From contig NZ_JAAGRN010000003.1 of NCBI RefSeq assembly GCF_010499255.1, forward strand, positions 1 to 64,000: 64,000 nucleotides of DNA, read 5' to 3'. The position numbers and the translations under genes are program-made. Shown here piece after piece: positions 26,841 through 36,344 of the stretch. Origin of the DNA: Sheuella amnicola (GTDB lineage: Bacteria; Pseudomonadota; Gammaproteobacteria; Burkholderiales; Burkholderiaceae_B). Position 1 is the first letter of the stretch, and each line of letters opens with the position of its first letter. The notes under the pieces are model-generated. The model was not told where the DNA came from. It saw only the letters and a program-made list of their open reading frames with translations, and did not search any database.

Positions 26841-27992
26841 CTATCCACTGAATTTCCATCGATTTTTCCCTTCTTTTTTGGCTTCATACATCATATGGTC
26901 AGCCTGATTCAACACTGCGGTTGCGTTGACATCGTTAAGCGGACACAGAACTACTCCGATTGTCGCGCCGACATGTCGCCTCAAATCACCCAGATTCAAA
27001 GGCGCATTGATCGCACCGATGACACGATCCAACAAGCGCTGAATTTCTTCGCGCGTTTTAATGCCAGTCAAAATCAAGATGAATTCATCTCCGCCAAGTC
27101 TGATAACGGTATCATATTCGCGAAGCATCATACGCAAGCGTTCCGCGATTTTCACCAGCACAACATCTCCGACATCGTGACCTAGCTCGTCGTTAATCGC
27201 CTTGAATCCATCCAGATCGATAAAACAAACTGCCACAAGCGTGCTATCTGTTTCGGCAATAGCGATTGCATTTTTAAGCGATATTTCATACATCAATCGA
27301 TTCGGCAATTTAGTCAACGAGTCATGAAACGCCGCGTTGGACAAGTCGTTGTTTTGTTTCTCAAGAGCGGTTTCCCGCGCACGCATTCGACGAAAGGATC
27401 GACCGAGCACGACTGAAAGCACAGCCATTCCCAATATAAAAATAACGGTCGTAAAGATCAGGGCATTTCTTTTGAGCGAGTAAAGAATCTGTTCGCTCAC
27501 CCTATCCGAAATCTCAAGATACAGCCATCCTGCGCGCACACCCGGGTTGATCGCGTACCAAACTTTGGCCCTGGAGTCTTCTTCGAACTGAATGTAGGGA
27601 TCGACTCCGACATGCTTCGGCATGCTTAAAGTCGCTTGGCTAAAGTTGATAACAACTTTGTTCTTTTCGTTACGTCTCATCGAAGCGAGAACTTTGCCGT
27701 TCAAATCAGCAACGCTCGCCTGGACAATGCTGGTGTTGGAGAGGACTTGACGCAAACTTGTCTCAAGCTCGCCATAATCCCTGGTGACGATCGAATCAGA
27801 AACGGCAATGGCGAGTCCCTTGGCCAACTCTCCGTATGAATATTCCTGCGATTGTTTAACTAATGCGCTGATATTCGTATATGTCCATGCACTATTCACA
27901 AGCATAAGCATTGCCACAACGCTAACTGCCCAGGCGATCAACTTGGGCAGCTCGTTGGGATGCGTTAACTTTCTTCGGTCAGTTTGTGCCAT
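26841..27992 (-). CDS. Membrane-bound diguanylate cyclase (GGDEF) with periplasmic sensor region
   Basis: 383-residue protein making cyclic di-GMP from two GTP. A first membrane helix (~16-36), a periplasmic segment of ~130 residues and a second helix (~170-190) precede the cytoplasmic GGDEF domain. The active-site GGDEF is intact at residues 300-304. An inhibitory RxxD site (REYD) lies five residues before it, so product inhibition is likely. There is no EAL domain. Its start overlaps the end of the PhnD-like gene by 14 bases, so the periplasmic binding protein may signal through this cyclase. Confidence 0.94.
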   Translation of the reverse strand: MAQTDRRKLTHPNELPKLIAWAVSVVAMLMLVNSAWTYTNISALVKQSQEYSYGELAKGLAIAVSDSIVTRDYGELETSLRQVLSNTSIVQASVADLNGKVLASMRRNEKNKVVINFSQATLSMPKHVGVDPYIQFEEDSRAKVWYAINPGVRAGWLYLEISDRVSEQILYSLKRNALIFTTVIFILGMAVLSVVLGRSFRRMRARETALEKQNNDLSNAAFHDSLTKLPNRLMYEISLKNAIAIAETDSTLVAVCFIDLDGFKAINDELGHDVGDVVLVKIAERLRMMLREYDTVIRLGGDEFILILTGIKTREEIQRLLDRVIGAINAPLNLGDLRRHVGATIGVVLCPLNDVNATAVLNQADHMMYEAKKEGKNRWKFSG

Positions 27993-28830
27993 TTACAACG
28001 AACTTTTCAACGCCGATTTTCTCAAGCGGCAGATAATCGTCTTTGTAATTCACTTTTACGGGTTCGGGAATTTGAATTTCATCGAGCATCTTGCGACCGG
28101 CATCGGTTTGAGCCAAGTCGAGAAAGGCCTGAATCACCTGATCCCTTAATCTTTGCGAAATGCGAGGATTGGCCGAAAAGGGATGGGGCATAAACACGGG
28201 AGTCCTGTAAAGAATCTTTACTTCATTCTTTATTTCTACCGGTTCGCGATTGTATGTGTTATTAACTCCACCACCAGCAACGACGTCCCCAATAATAATT
28301 GAGCGGTATACATTGTTATGGGATTTAACATAAATCGGCTCAATTTCAATTCCTTCTTTAGCCAATATGCTGCGCACGAGCAAGGAAGCTGCAAATGCAT
28401 TCGGGGAAGGAAAAGCTACCTTTTCGCCCTTCAATTGTGAAAGCTTGGTCAAGGTACTGTCAGCCTTCACCAAAACGATTCCTTCAAGTTTTATTTTCGA
28501 GTCGGCGATAAGCGGAATATAGCCCTGTGACTTATATGCCATGACTTGATGGTAGGGATTCATGAAAGCAAAATCAGGCGTGCCTTTAATGAACTCAGAC
28601 TCAAATTCAGGGATCGTCGCGGGAACAAACAAATCAAAGCAAAGTCCAGTCATTTTGCCGATCTGCTGAAGAACGGGAGCCCATTTCGTATACATTTGCG
28701 CTGCCGGCAGCTGCGGTACCACGTAGACCGTATAGGTATTCTCGACCTTGACTTGATCTTTATTACAAGCCTGGGCCACTGACAACGAAATCGAAGCCAG
28801 AGTGACGAATAAAATCTTTTTGATAACCAT
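27979..28830 (-). CDS. PhnD-like periplasmic binding protein (phosphate/phosphonate family), possible lipoprotein
   Basis: 283-residue binding protein of the PhnD/phosphonate-phosphite family. The leader ends in SVAQAC, a possible though imperfect lipobox. The mature part has VPQLPAAQMYTKWAPVLQQI, DFAFMNPYHQVMA and KGEKVAFPSPNAFAAS, which are typical ligand-pocket blocks. No phnC/phnE transporter genes lie nearby. Instead it overlaps a diguanylate cyclase gene, a pairing suggesting a sensory ligand-binding subunit rather than an importer. The true ligand is unknown. Confidence 0.87.
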   Translation of the reverse strand: MVIKKILFVTLASISLSVAQACNKDQVKVENTYTVYVVPQLPAAQMYTKWAPVLQQIGKMTGLCFDLFVPATIPEFESEFIKGTPDFAFMNPYHQVMAYKSQGYIPLIADSKIKLEGIVLVKADSTLTKLSQLKGEKVAFPSPNAFAASLLVRSILAKEGIEIEPIYVKSHNNVYRSIIIGDVVAGGGVNNTYNREPVEIKNEVKILYRTPVFMPHPFSANPRISQRLRDQVIQAFLDLAQTDAGRKMLDEIQIPEPVKVNYKDDYLPLEKIGVEKFVVNGTN

Positions 28831-28998
28831 GCGGTAGGTTAAATCATTTTGCGCCCCCGTTCATCGCATGGAAATACAAATTCCTATTTATTTTTGAGTC
28901 CCTTATGGTCAAATTCCAAATAATGGGAGAAATAAATGCTCATTAGAAAAAAAACATCCCAGAGAGCCAGGTGATTTAACTCCCAAGTACCTGATGCC

Positions 28999-30114
28999 CT
29001 ACCAAGCTTGTTTTAGCAATTCGACATAATCCTGATGGGTCAAAACAAATGGATTGGTCTTATGCGCATTATCGGCAAGAGCAGCTGTGGCGATATCGTT
29101 AAAAATCTCCTGTTTAACTCCTAAATCACTTAAGCCTTCGGGCAAACCAAGACGTTGATTCAGTCTGGCAAAAACAAGAGGTAGCTGAACGTCCACGGGC
29201 AAGCCCATGGCAGCCGACATGATAGACATTTTGTCCAGAATATAAGGGGCGTTCATACGCAACACATGAGGCAACATAATCGCATTGAGCGTTCCATGGT
29301 GATAGCCAAGCGCCCCCAATGCGTGAGACACAGAGTGCACGGCACCTAACCCCTTTTGAAAACAGATTGCCCCCTCAAGTGCACCCATCATCATGTTCCA
29401 TCGCGCATCGCGATCGCCACCCTCATAGGTTGCCCGTTCAATCGATGAGAACATCCGCTTGATTCCATCAATCGCAATCGCATCTGCCGGTGGATTCACC
29501 ATAGGCGAACAAAATGTTTCGACGCAATGCGACATTGCATCCATTCCGGTTGCAGCCGTCATGTATTGAGGCAGTGTCAAAGTGAGTTCAGGATCACATA
29601 TCGCAGCAGTGACAATTTGCGGGCAACCAATTCCGGCCTTGACTCCATTACGAAAAACAATGACAGCGGAACGACCGACTTCACTGCCGCTTCCTGCTGT
29701 CGTAGGCATCAATAACAAGGGAGGAGGCTGGTGAATCGGACGCGGGGCAGGATGACGATTGCAGTATTCCCACAACGGCGCAGCTTGCCCGGCGAGCACA
29801 GCAACAGCCTTGGCTAGATCCATGGTCGCGCCACCACCGATTCCGATCACGCCATCGCATTTTTCTGCATGAAACATTGCTGTCGCCAATTCGACCGCAT
29901 CTTCCGTTGGATTGGGCGGCGTGCGATCGAAAATTACTTTAGTTAAGTCATCAGTCAAACTTTCTGTCGCCATTGCAAAAACACCGGCGTCAATCACACC
30001 TCGATCCGTAACGAATAATGGACGCGACATTCGGTTGGCCTGCGTTTCGGCAAGCAACTTCGATCGCTCGCCATGACCGAAATGAACCTTGGTGTTGAAA
30101 GACAAAATGGACAT
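28999..30114 (-). CDS. Iron-containing alcohol dehydrogenase family (maleylacetate-reductase-like)
   Basis: 371-residue group III (iron-type) dehydrogenase. The nucleotide-binding segment is GIGGGATMDLAKAVAVLAG, followed by GSGSEVGRSAVI. Metal-binding histidines are visible in TGMDAMSHCVE and in HSVSHALGALGYHHGTLNAI. Members reduce aldehydes, ketones or maleylacetate with NAD(P)H. I place the start at ATG 30114, five bases after the Bug receptor stop; the longer frame lies within that gene. The two genes form an operon, so the enzyme probably acts on the compound bound by the receptor or a product of it. Confidence 0.9.
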   Translation of the reverse strand: MSILSFNTKVHFGHGERSKLLAETQANRMSRPLFVTDRGVIDAGVFAMATESLTDDLTKVIFDRTPPNPTEDAVELATAMFHAEKCDGVIGIGGGATMDLAKAVAVLAGQAAPLWEYCNRHPAPRPIHQPPPLLLMPTTAGSGSEVGRSAVIVFRNGVKAGIGCPQIVTAAICDPELTLTLPQYMTAATGMDAMSHCVETFCSPMVNPPADAIAIDGIKRMFSSIERATYEGGDRDARWNMMMGALEGAICFQKGLGAVHSVSHALGALGYHHGTLNAIMLPHVLRMNAPYILDKMSIMSAAMGLPVDVQLPLVFARLNQRLGLPEGLSDLGVKQEIFNDIATAALADNAHKTNPFVLTHQDYVELLKQAW

Positions 30115-30119
30115 GCGGA

Positions 30120-31139
30120 TTAACTCACTGTGATGTTTGAAGTTCGAATCAAGTTTTGCAAAAGTTCTCGTTGACGATCCAGCCATACGACAAAATCCTG
30201 CGTATTGTTTGCGACCGGAACCTGTCCTGCCTGTTCCATCGCTGATATCAAGGCGGGATGGTTCGCTGCGCGCACAATTGCCTGTTGCATTTTAGGCAAA
30301 ATTAAATCAGGCGTACCCGCAGCAGCGAACAACCCATACCAATCATCCATGTCATAGCCCGGAAAGCCACTCTCGGCCAGCGTGGGCACATCAGGATAGA
30401 CCGGACTGCGATTGGCGCTTGTCACCGCCAACAAGCGGACCTTTCCTGCGCGATAGGGCCCACGGGCTGAAGAAGCGGTAATTAATATCGAGTCGATCTG
30501 CCCGCCCATAATGTCCCTGGCTGCGTCGGCGCCACCTCGATATGGTGTATGAATAAACTTGACGTCCGCCCTTTGTTGCAGCAGAGCCAACGCCAGATGG
30601 GCCATGCCCCCTGAGGGAGGCGTTCCGCAGGATACTTTACCGGGATTAGCTCGTACGTATGCCAGAAACTCCCGGATGTTTTGCGCAGGAAAGTCTTGTC
30701 GCACCGCAATCACCTGAGGGGCCCTAGCTCCCATCGTGATAGGCAAAAATGACTTTCGGTAATCGAAGGCCAAATCCTTGACAAGCAAGGGATTCGTCAG
30801 GCAATTTGCCGCATCCCAAATAAACGTATAGCCATCCTTTGGCGCTTGAAGCACAGCACTAGCCGCAACGACGGCATTGCCACCCGTACGGTTTTCGATT
30901 ACGACATTCTGACCAAGAATTTCGGTCAGTTGCACGGCAAAGGCGCGCGCGGATGTATCGGCCGCTCCCCCTGCAGAAAATGGCACCACGATATGTATAG
31001 CCCGGTTAGGCCATGCAGATTGCGCATAACCTGATCGCCCGATCAGAAAAGCGGCAGCACCAAACATCAACGCAGTTCTGCGAGCAGGCTGAAAATCGCT
31101 CAAGCCCGGATCGCGTTTTTTACTTAGCCTAGATTGCAT
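30120..31139 (-). CDS. Bug-family TTT substrate-binding protein, Tat-like leader
   Basis: About 339-residue orphan receptor of the Bug family. The leader has a twin arginine (ARRTALMFGAAAFLIG) and ends near GYAQS. The mature block WPNRAIHIVVPFSAGGAADT is diagnostic, and FIHTPYRGGADAARDIMGGQ follows. The strong GGAGGG fits ATG 31137-31139 best; ATG one codon earlier is possible. It is transcribed with the iron-type dehydrogenase and is divergent from a second Bug gene at 31271. No membrane subunits are nearby. Confidence 0.9.
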   Translation of the reverse strand: MQSRLSKKRDPGLSDFQPARRTALMFGAAAFLIGRSGYAQSAWPNRAIHIVVPFSAGGAADTSARAFAVQLTEILGQNVVIENRTGGNAVVAASAVLQAPKDGYTFIWDAANCLTNPLLVKDLAFDYRKSFLPITMGARAPQVIAVRQDFPAQNIREFLAYVRANPGKVSCGTPPSGGMAHLALALLQQRADVKFIHTPYRGGADAARDIMGGQIDSILITASSARGPYRAGKVRLLAVTSANRSPVYPDVPTLAESGFPGYDMDDWYGLFAAAGTPDLILPKMQQAIVRAANHPALISAMEQAGQVPVANNTQDFVVWLDRQRELLQNLIRTSNITVS

Positions 31140-31270
31140 CATGTCCCTCCATCCCGTATGAATATGTTTTTGGAAAATTGCTTCAGCCCGCGTAACTGCG
31201 ATGATGCTAAATACGCTCATTCGCTTTATGATCTGCCAACAACTTCATTTAAAACAAAGAGACGACCGTC

Positions 31271-32248
31271 ATGACCATCCTGACACCCTTTATCCGAAAA
31301 GTTGCCATGCTACTCATGCTCGGCATCTTGCCATGGAGTTCGGCACTTGCACAGACGTTTCCGTCCAAACCCATCCGTCTAGTCGTACCCTACCCGCCGG
31401 GTGGTGGAGCCGATGGCAATGCCAGACTGCTCTCCCAACCGATGGCGACTATTTTGGGTCAACCGATTGTTGTCGAGAACAAGCCAGGCGCCAGCGGCAT
31501 TCTTGCCGCAACCAACGTGCTTCAATCCCCTGCCGATGGATACACATTGCTATTCGACACCTTTCCTTATGTCGTTAACGCGGTGATGCACAAGTTATCT
31601 TTTGACCCTGTAAAGGATCTCATTCCGGTATCACAGGCGATCAACATGCCCTTGATCCTCGTGGTGCCCTCCGATACGCCTTTCAAGACTCTCCAAGAGT
31701 TGATGACCTATGCTAAAGCCAATCCGGGCAAACTGAACTATGCCTCTTACGGCGCGGGGGGTGCCGCCCACCTGGCAGCAGAGATGCTCGGGCGCGATGC
31801 GGGCATTGACTGGGTGCACGTTCCTTACAAAGGAGGTGCGCCTGCCATGGCAGACGTGCTGGCCGGTCGTGTTTCGGCATATTTCACCAACCCGATCACG
31901 GGACTGGCACATATCAAGTCAGGCAAAATCAGACCACTTGCCACAACAGGACTTCAACGCATGCAAGTGTTACCTGACGTTCCGACCATTGCGGAAAGCG
32001 GATATAAGGATTTCGACGTTGTAGAGTGGAACGGCTTTTTCGTACCCAAGGGGACGCCAGAGGACGTCATTCAGAAGTTAGCTCAAGCAATCAAGGCAGC
32101 GACGCAAGCGCCCGAAGTCCGTAAACGCATGATCGATACCGGAGTCGAGCCTGTAGGAAACAGTCCTAAAGAATTCGCGGCCTTTTTGCAAGCCCAGATC
32201 ACAAAATGGGGAGCATTGGTCAAGACCAACAATATCAAGGCAGACTAA
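31271..32248 (+). CDS. Bug-family TTT substrate-binding protein
   Basis: 325-residue periplasmic receptor with a Sec signal (hydrophobic ~10-27, cleavage after ALAQ). The start of the mature protein is TFPSKPIRLVVPYPPGGGAD. The ligand-pocket block WVHVPYKGGAPAMADVLAGR is present. It is divergent from the Bug/dehydrogenase operon, and a LysR gene follows 135 bases downstream on the same strand. It is not a close copy of either other Bug protein in the window, judging by their differing N-terminal halves. Confidence 0.93.
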   Translation: MTILTPFIRKVAMLLMLGILPWSSALAQTFPSKPIRLVVPYPPGGGADGNARLLSQPMATILGQPIVVENKPGASGILAATNVLQSPADGYTLLFDTFPYVVNAVMHKLSFDPVKDLIPVSQAINMPLILVVPSDTPFKTLQELMTYAKANPGKLNYASYGAGGAAHLAAEMLGRDAGIDWVHVPYKGGAPAMADVLAGRVSAYFTNPITGLAHIKSGKIRPLATTGLQRMQVLPDVPTIAESGYKDFDVVEWNGFFVPKGTPEDVIQKLAQAIKAATQAPEVRKRMIDTGVEPVGNSPKEFAAFLQAQITKWGALVKTNNIKAD

Positions 32249-32383
32249 AACTCAACCCAGAGAAAATCACGACTAATTCACGCTGTCTAAAACCCTTATT
32301 GCTTCAAGGAATATTGAGCGTCATATCCGATAAAATATCAAAACAATATTGAAACAATTTCACTAATAGCAATCGTTGTCGTT

Positions 32384-33304
32384 ATGCGCAACTTAAATGC
32401 ATTACTCGTTTTCACAAAAGTAGCGGAAACGTGCAATTTCACCATCGCGGCACAAAGGCTTGGCCTGACCGCGTCAGCTGTCAGTAAATCGATCGCGAGA
32501 CTGGAAGAGGAACTTGGCGTGAAGTTGCTGAACCGATCCACAAGATTGGTTAGCCTCACGGATGAAGGTGCTACTTTTTTCGAACGTTGTCGCAGCATTC
32601 TCGCCGAGGTAGATGACGCGGAAAGCGCCATCATGAGAAGCAATGCCACGCCTAAAGGCGTGCTCAATGTTCAAATGCCGGTCGCACTGGGGCGCAGACT
32701 CATCGCGCCCAAATTGCTCAGTTTTACCCGACAATATCCCGAGCTTGTTCTGAACGTCGAGATGAGCGATCGCCTGGTCGATCTGCAATATGAAGGGATC
32801 GATGCGGTTGTACATGTGGGGCCGGTAGCCGATACACGCGTCAACGTCAAAAAACTCTGTAACTTGCGCTTTGCCGCCTTCGCTTCACCCCAGTACTTGA
32901 AAAAACATGGCACACCCACCACCCCGGGAGACTTGGACAAACATCAATGCATGGCATATCTGATTCCCCGCTCCGGTCAGCATCGTCCATGGCTGTTCTC
33001 GAAAAACGGGCAAATATTCGAACAGTCCGTTGTCGGTGCTTTGAACATCAACAATGCAGAATCATTGCTTGAGGCAGCCATCGCTGGCGGGGGCATCACA
33101 ATGATCAGTCACTTCATTGCCGCTGAAGCCTGGAAATCCGGCCAGTTGACGCGCATTCTGGGAGACTATGTCGTTGAAGGCCCCGAAGTCAGCGTACTTT
33201 ATCAAGCACGCCACAATACGCCGGCAAAAATCAAAGCCTTCATCGACTTTCTAACCGGCGTCGTACAAGATATCGAATCACAACAATCGCAACATCTTTC
33301 CTGA
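32384..33304 (+). CDS. LysR-family transcriptional regulator (CrgA/DmlR-like)
   Basis: 306-residue LysR-type regulator with an N-terminal helix-turn-helix (FTIAAQRLGLTASAVSKSIARL) and a substrate-binding-like C-terminal domain. It lies directly upstream of a tartrate/malate-type dehydrogenase gene (39 bases). In Proteobacteria similar regulators control D-malate or tartrate dehydrogenases, so it probably regulates that gene, in part by readthrough. The effector is unknown, though a dicarboxylate is likely. Confidence 0.92.
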   Translation: MRNLNALLVFTKVAETCNFTIAAQRLGLTASAVSKSIARLEEELGVKLLNRSTRLVSLTDEGATFFERCRSILAEVDDAESAIMRSNATPKGVLNVQMPVALGRRLIAPKLLSFTRQYPELVLNVEMSDRLVDLQYEGIDAVVHVGPVADTRVNVKKLCNLRFAAFASPQYLKKHGTPTTPGDLDKHQCMAYLIPRSGQHRPWLFSKNGQIFEQSVVGALNINNAESLLEAAIAGGGITMISHFIAAEAWKSGQLTRILGDYVVEGPEVSVLYQARHNTPAKIKAFIDFLTGVVQDIESQQSQHLS

Positions 33305-33343
33305 AGCTTCACTTCATCTCACAACAAACATAAAAGGCAAGAA

Positions 33344-34408
33344 ATGAAAACATATCGCATCGCGACCATCCCCGGTGATGGCATCGGCAAGGAAGTCATC
33401 CCGGAAGGACGAAAAGTGCTCGAAGCCCTAGCCGCGCGAAATCCGTCTTTGAAATTCGATTTCGAAGATTTCGATTGGGGTGGCGACTATTATCGGGCGC
33501 ATGGTGTGATGATGCCGGAAAACGGCTTGGATGCCTTGCGCAATAAAGACGCTATCCTGTTCGGATCCGCCGGTGATCCCCACATTCCCGATCACATCAC
33601 ATTGTGGGGCCTTCGCCTGAAAATTTGCCAAGGCTTTGACCAGTATGCAAACGTACGTCCCACCCGCATTCTTCCAGGCATTGATGCCCCACTGAAGCGC
33701 TGCTCTCCCGAGCAACTGAACTGGGTCATCGTTCGCGAGAACTCTGAAGGTGAATATTCCGGTGTCGGCGGTCGGGCCCACCAAGGCCATCCGATCGAAG
33801 TCGCCACCGATGTCAGCATGATGACCCGAGCCGGTGTGGAACGCATCATGCGTTATGCATTCAAATTAGCACAATCGCGGCCCCGCAAGCTTTTAACCGT
33901 GATCACCAAATCCAATGCCCAGCGTCACGCTATGGTGATGTGGGATGAAATCGCCGTTCAAATCGCGAAAGAGTATCCGGACGTCACATGGGACAAAGAG
34001 CTGGTGGATGCCGCGACTGCCAGAATGGTGAACCGTCCCGCGACGATGGACACGATCGTTGCGACAAATTTGCATGCGGATATTCTAAGTGACCTGGCCG
34101 CGGCCCTTGCCGGCAGCCTGGGCATCGCCCCAACCGGCAACATTGATCCTGAGCGCCGTTATCCCTCGATGTTCGAGCCGATCCACGGATCCGCTTTCGA
34201 TATCATGGGCAAAGGCCTGGCCAATCCAATCGGCACCTTCTGGTCGGTGGTAATGCTGCTGGAGCACATAGGAGAACAAGCCGCTGCCGATAAGCTCATG
34301 AATGCCATCGAGTCCGTCACAGCGAATCCGCGCCTTCATACCCGTGACCTGGGTGGCTTGGCTACCACTTCTCAGGTCACTGCAGCAGTCATCGAGAAGC
34401 TTGGCTAA
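33344..34408 (+). CDS. Tartrate dehydrogenase / D-malate dehydrogenase (decarboxylating)
   Basis: 354-residue member of the isocitrate/isopropylmalate dehydrogenase family. IATIPGDGIGKEVIPEG, RENSEGEYSG, KSNAQRHAMVMWDE and FEPIHGSAFDIMGKGLANP identify the TtuC/DmlA branch, which oxidises tartrate or D-malate with NAD and a divalent metal. It probably feeds oxaloglycolate or pyruvate to central metabolism. The neighbouring TRAP transporter, encoded convergently, is a plausible uptake route. The stop codon lies inside a perfect 11-bp stem. Confidence 0.92.
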   Translation: MKTYRIATIPGDGIGKEVIPEGRKVLEALAARNPSLKFDFEDFDWGGDYYRAHGVMMPENGLDALRNKDAILFGSAGDPHIPDHITLWGLRLKICQGFDQYANVRPTRILPGIDAPLKRCSPEQLNWVIVRENSEGEYSGVGGRAHQGHPIEVATDVSMMTRAGVERIMRYAFKLAQSRPRKLLTVITKSNAQRHAMVMWDEIAVQIAKEYPDVTWDKELVDAATARMVNRPATMDTIVATNLHADILSDLAAALAGSLGIAPTGNIDPERRYPSMFEPIHGSAFDIMGKGLANPIGTFWSVVMLLEHIGEQAAADKLMNAIESVTANPRLHTRDLGGLATTSQVTAAVIEKLG

Positions 34409-34424
34409 CTAAATAGCCAAGCTT
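34397..34424. terminator. Perfect 11-bp hairpin at convergent gene ends
   Basis: AAGCTTGGCTA (34397-34407) pairs perfectly with TAGCCAAGCTT (34414-34424) over a six-base loop. The stem includes the stop codon of the tartrate-type dehydrogenase (34406-34408) and lies just before the end of the convergent TRAP gene. No long T-run follows in either direction, so termination strength is uncertain. The structure is directly visible. Confidence 0.6.
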
Positions 34425-34429
34425 GAGTC

Positions 34430-35740
34430 CTACTTGTCCTTGCCCATGACAAGGTCAGGTAGGATGGTGACGACGTCTGGAAAAATCGTAATGATCAGAA
34501 TACAAACGACCAGACACATAAAGAAAGGAATAGACGCTTTTGCGATCGTATTGCTGTCCTTTCCGGTCATATTCTGCAAAACAAAGAGATTGAATCCGAC
34601 AGGTGGAGTGACTTCTGCGATCTCCACCAACAGTACGATAAAGATACCGAACCAGATCAGATCGAAACCCGCTTTTTGAATCATGGGCAACACAACCGCG
34701 GCAGTTAGCACGATCATGCTGATACCATCCAAAGCAGTGCCAAGGATCAGATAAACCACCACCAGACAACCGATCAAAGCGTAAGGCGACAGGTTCATGC
34801 CATTGACCCACTCAGCCAGCTCGCGTGGCACTCCGGTAAACGCCATTGTTTTAGTCAGGAACGCGGCGCCCGCAAGGATGATCATGATCATGCAGCTGGT
34901 GCGCGTCGTGCCCATCAGGCCTTCCCAGAAATTTTTCCAGGTTAGTGAACGACTATATGCTGCGATCGCTAAAGATCCGAACACTCCATAGGCTGCGCAT
35001 TCGGTCGCAGTGGCATAGCCGGCAACCAACACCCAGACGATAAAAATGATCAAAGCGCTGCAAGGTATCAGGTTTCCGCTTTTCTTGATCTTTTGCCAGA
35101 ACGTCGAGGGCGGATCGGCGGCTGGGACTTGCGAAGGGTTGCGTATGGACCACCAGGCGATATAGCCCATGAACAAAGCCATCAGAATCGCAGAAGGAAT
35201 GAAGCCTGCCAGGAAGATACGGATTATCGACGCATCAGCGGCTACTGCGTATACAACCATCGTAATCGATGGAGGAATCAAAATCCCAAGCGTACCGGAA
35301 GTCGCCAACGCGCCAAGGGCAAGGTTTTCGTTGTAACCGCGTTTTTTGAGCTCGGGTAAAGCCACCTTGGAAATCGTGGCGCAGGTTGCCGCGGACGAAC
35401 CGCTGACCGAACCGAAAATACCGCAACCCAAAACAGTGGTATGCATCAATCGACCAGGTACGCGATTGAGCCAAGGTCGCAACCCTTCGAACATTTCTTC
35501 GCTCAATTTCGTTCGGAACAGAATTTCTCCCATCCAGATAAAAAGCGGCAAAGCAGCGAGCTCCCAGGAAGCATTCGTTTCCCAGAAAGCGGAAAAAAGG
35601 TTTTTGCCGGGCTGGGTGCTCACAAACAGAGCCTGCCCTACCCAACCGCAGATAGCCAAAGTCATCGCGATCCAGATTCCGCCAGAAAGCAAAATCAACA
35701 TCACGATCAATAAAAACAAACCAACGCCTAATGTATCCAT
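34430..35740 (-). CDS. TRAP transporter large permease (DctM type)
   Basis: 436-residue membrane protein with about 12 hydrophobic segments, the ion-coupled transport channel of a TRAP system. Family blocks include FGSVSGSSAATCATISKVALPEL and GILIPPSITMVVYAVAADAS. It is the last gene of the minus-strand receptor-small permease-large permease operon (37340-34430). The system would import a carboxylate using a sodium gradient. Confidence 0.93.
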   Translation of the reverse strand: MDTLGVGLFLLIVMLILLSGGIWIAMTLAICGWVGQALFVSTQPGKNLFSAFWETNASWELAALPLFIWMGEILFRTKLSEEMFEGLRPWLNRVPGRLMHTTVLGCGIFGSVSGSSAATCATISKVALPELKKRGYNENLALGALATSGTLGILIPPSITMVVYAVAADASIIRIFLAGFIPSAILMALFMGYIAWWSIRNPSQVPAADPPSTFWQKIKKSGNLIPCSALIIFIVWVLVAGYATATECAAYGVFGSLAIAAYSRSLTWKNFWEGLMGTTRTSCMIMIILAGAAFLTKTMAFTGVPRELAEWVNGMNLSPYALIGCLVVVYLILGTALDGISMIVLTAAVVLPMIQKAGFDLIWFGIFIVLLVEIAEVTPPVGFNLFVLQNMTGKDSNTIAKASIPFFMCLVVCILIITIFPDVVTILPDLVMGKDK

Positions 35741-35761
35741 AATGATCTCTGATTCGTGAGC

Positions 35762-36295
35762 TTAAACATCGGACGAAAAATCGCCTTGAGCGTGCCTCTG
35801 CTCGACTGCAACGACGTATGTAGGTCGATTTCCTCTTGCGACGATGACAAGTTCATCTATCACCGCAATAAAAAACAACCAGGCTCCGATCAAAAACGAC
35901 AGCTGAGGGATCCACATCGGAATCGGCAATAAACCGCCTGCCATATCCTTGAATTCCCAGCTTTCATAAGTAAAAAGAGTTGCCCAACAAGCAAGATAGC
36001 CAACTGCTGCAGCCGCAATCGCCAAGGAGAACAACTCCGTTCGCTGGCGATCTCGGGGATTGAGTTTTTCTATCAACAAAGTGACCCGCACGAAATCGCC
36101 ATGCTTAAAAGCGTGGGACATAGCCAGAAACGCCGCCGCCGCGCAAAGCCAGGCCACGATATCGTTCACGGCGCCTGTTTTAAAGCCAAACTCTCGAAAT
36201 ACGCTTTGACCAATCATCAGGATACAAATCGCCAAAACGCAGAGTGCGGCAATGCCGCCTGCCACGAGGTATAAAAAATCAAGAAACTTTCTCAT
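35762..36295 (-). CDS. TRAP transporter small permease (DctQ type)
   Basis: 177-residue membrane protein with four helices, the small subunit that assembles with DctM. NDIVAWLCAAAAFLAMSHAFKHGDFVRVTLL is the typical second and third helix region, including the conserved H-G-x-h-V-R stretch. It lies between the receptor and large permease genes, 21 bases from the latter. It has no known role on its own. Confidence 0.91.
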   Translation of the reverse strand: MRKFLDFLYLVAGGIAALCVLAICILMIGQSVFREFGFKTGAVNDIVAWLCAAAAFLAMSHAFKHGDFVRVTLLIEKLNPRDRQRTELFSLAIAAAAVGYLACWATLFTYESWEFKDMAGGLLPIPMWIPQLSFLIGAWLFFIAVIDELVIVARGNRPTYVVAVEQRHAQGDFSSDV

Positions 36296-36344
36296 GAAAG
36301 GGGCAATGCCTTGTCTAATGAAATGAAAGGTGAATGAAACCGGA

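Noticed and set aside
28888..28976. Short reading frame with GGAGAAATAAATG in the gap after the PhnD-like gene
   Set aside because: It would code for only about a dozen residues, has no recognisable homology and no conserved feature. Likely chance.
32325..32360. GATA-N3-TATC-like and repeated ATATTGA sequences before the LysR gene at 32384
   Set aside because: Short, AT-rich and imperfect, so they could be chance. No second site to compare with.
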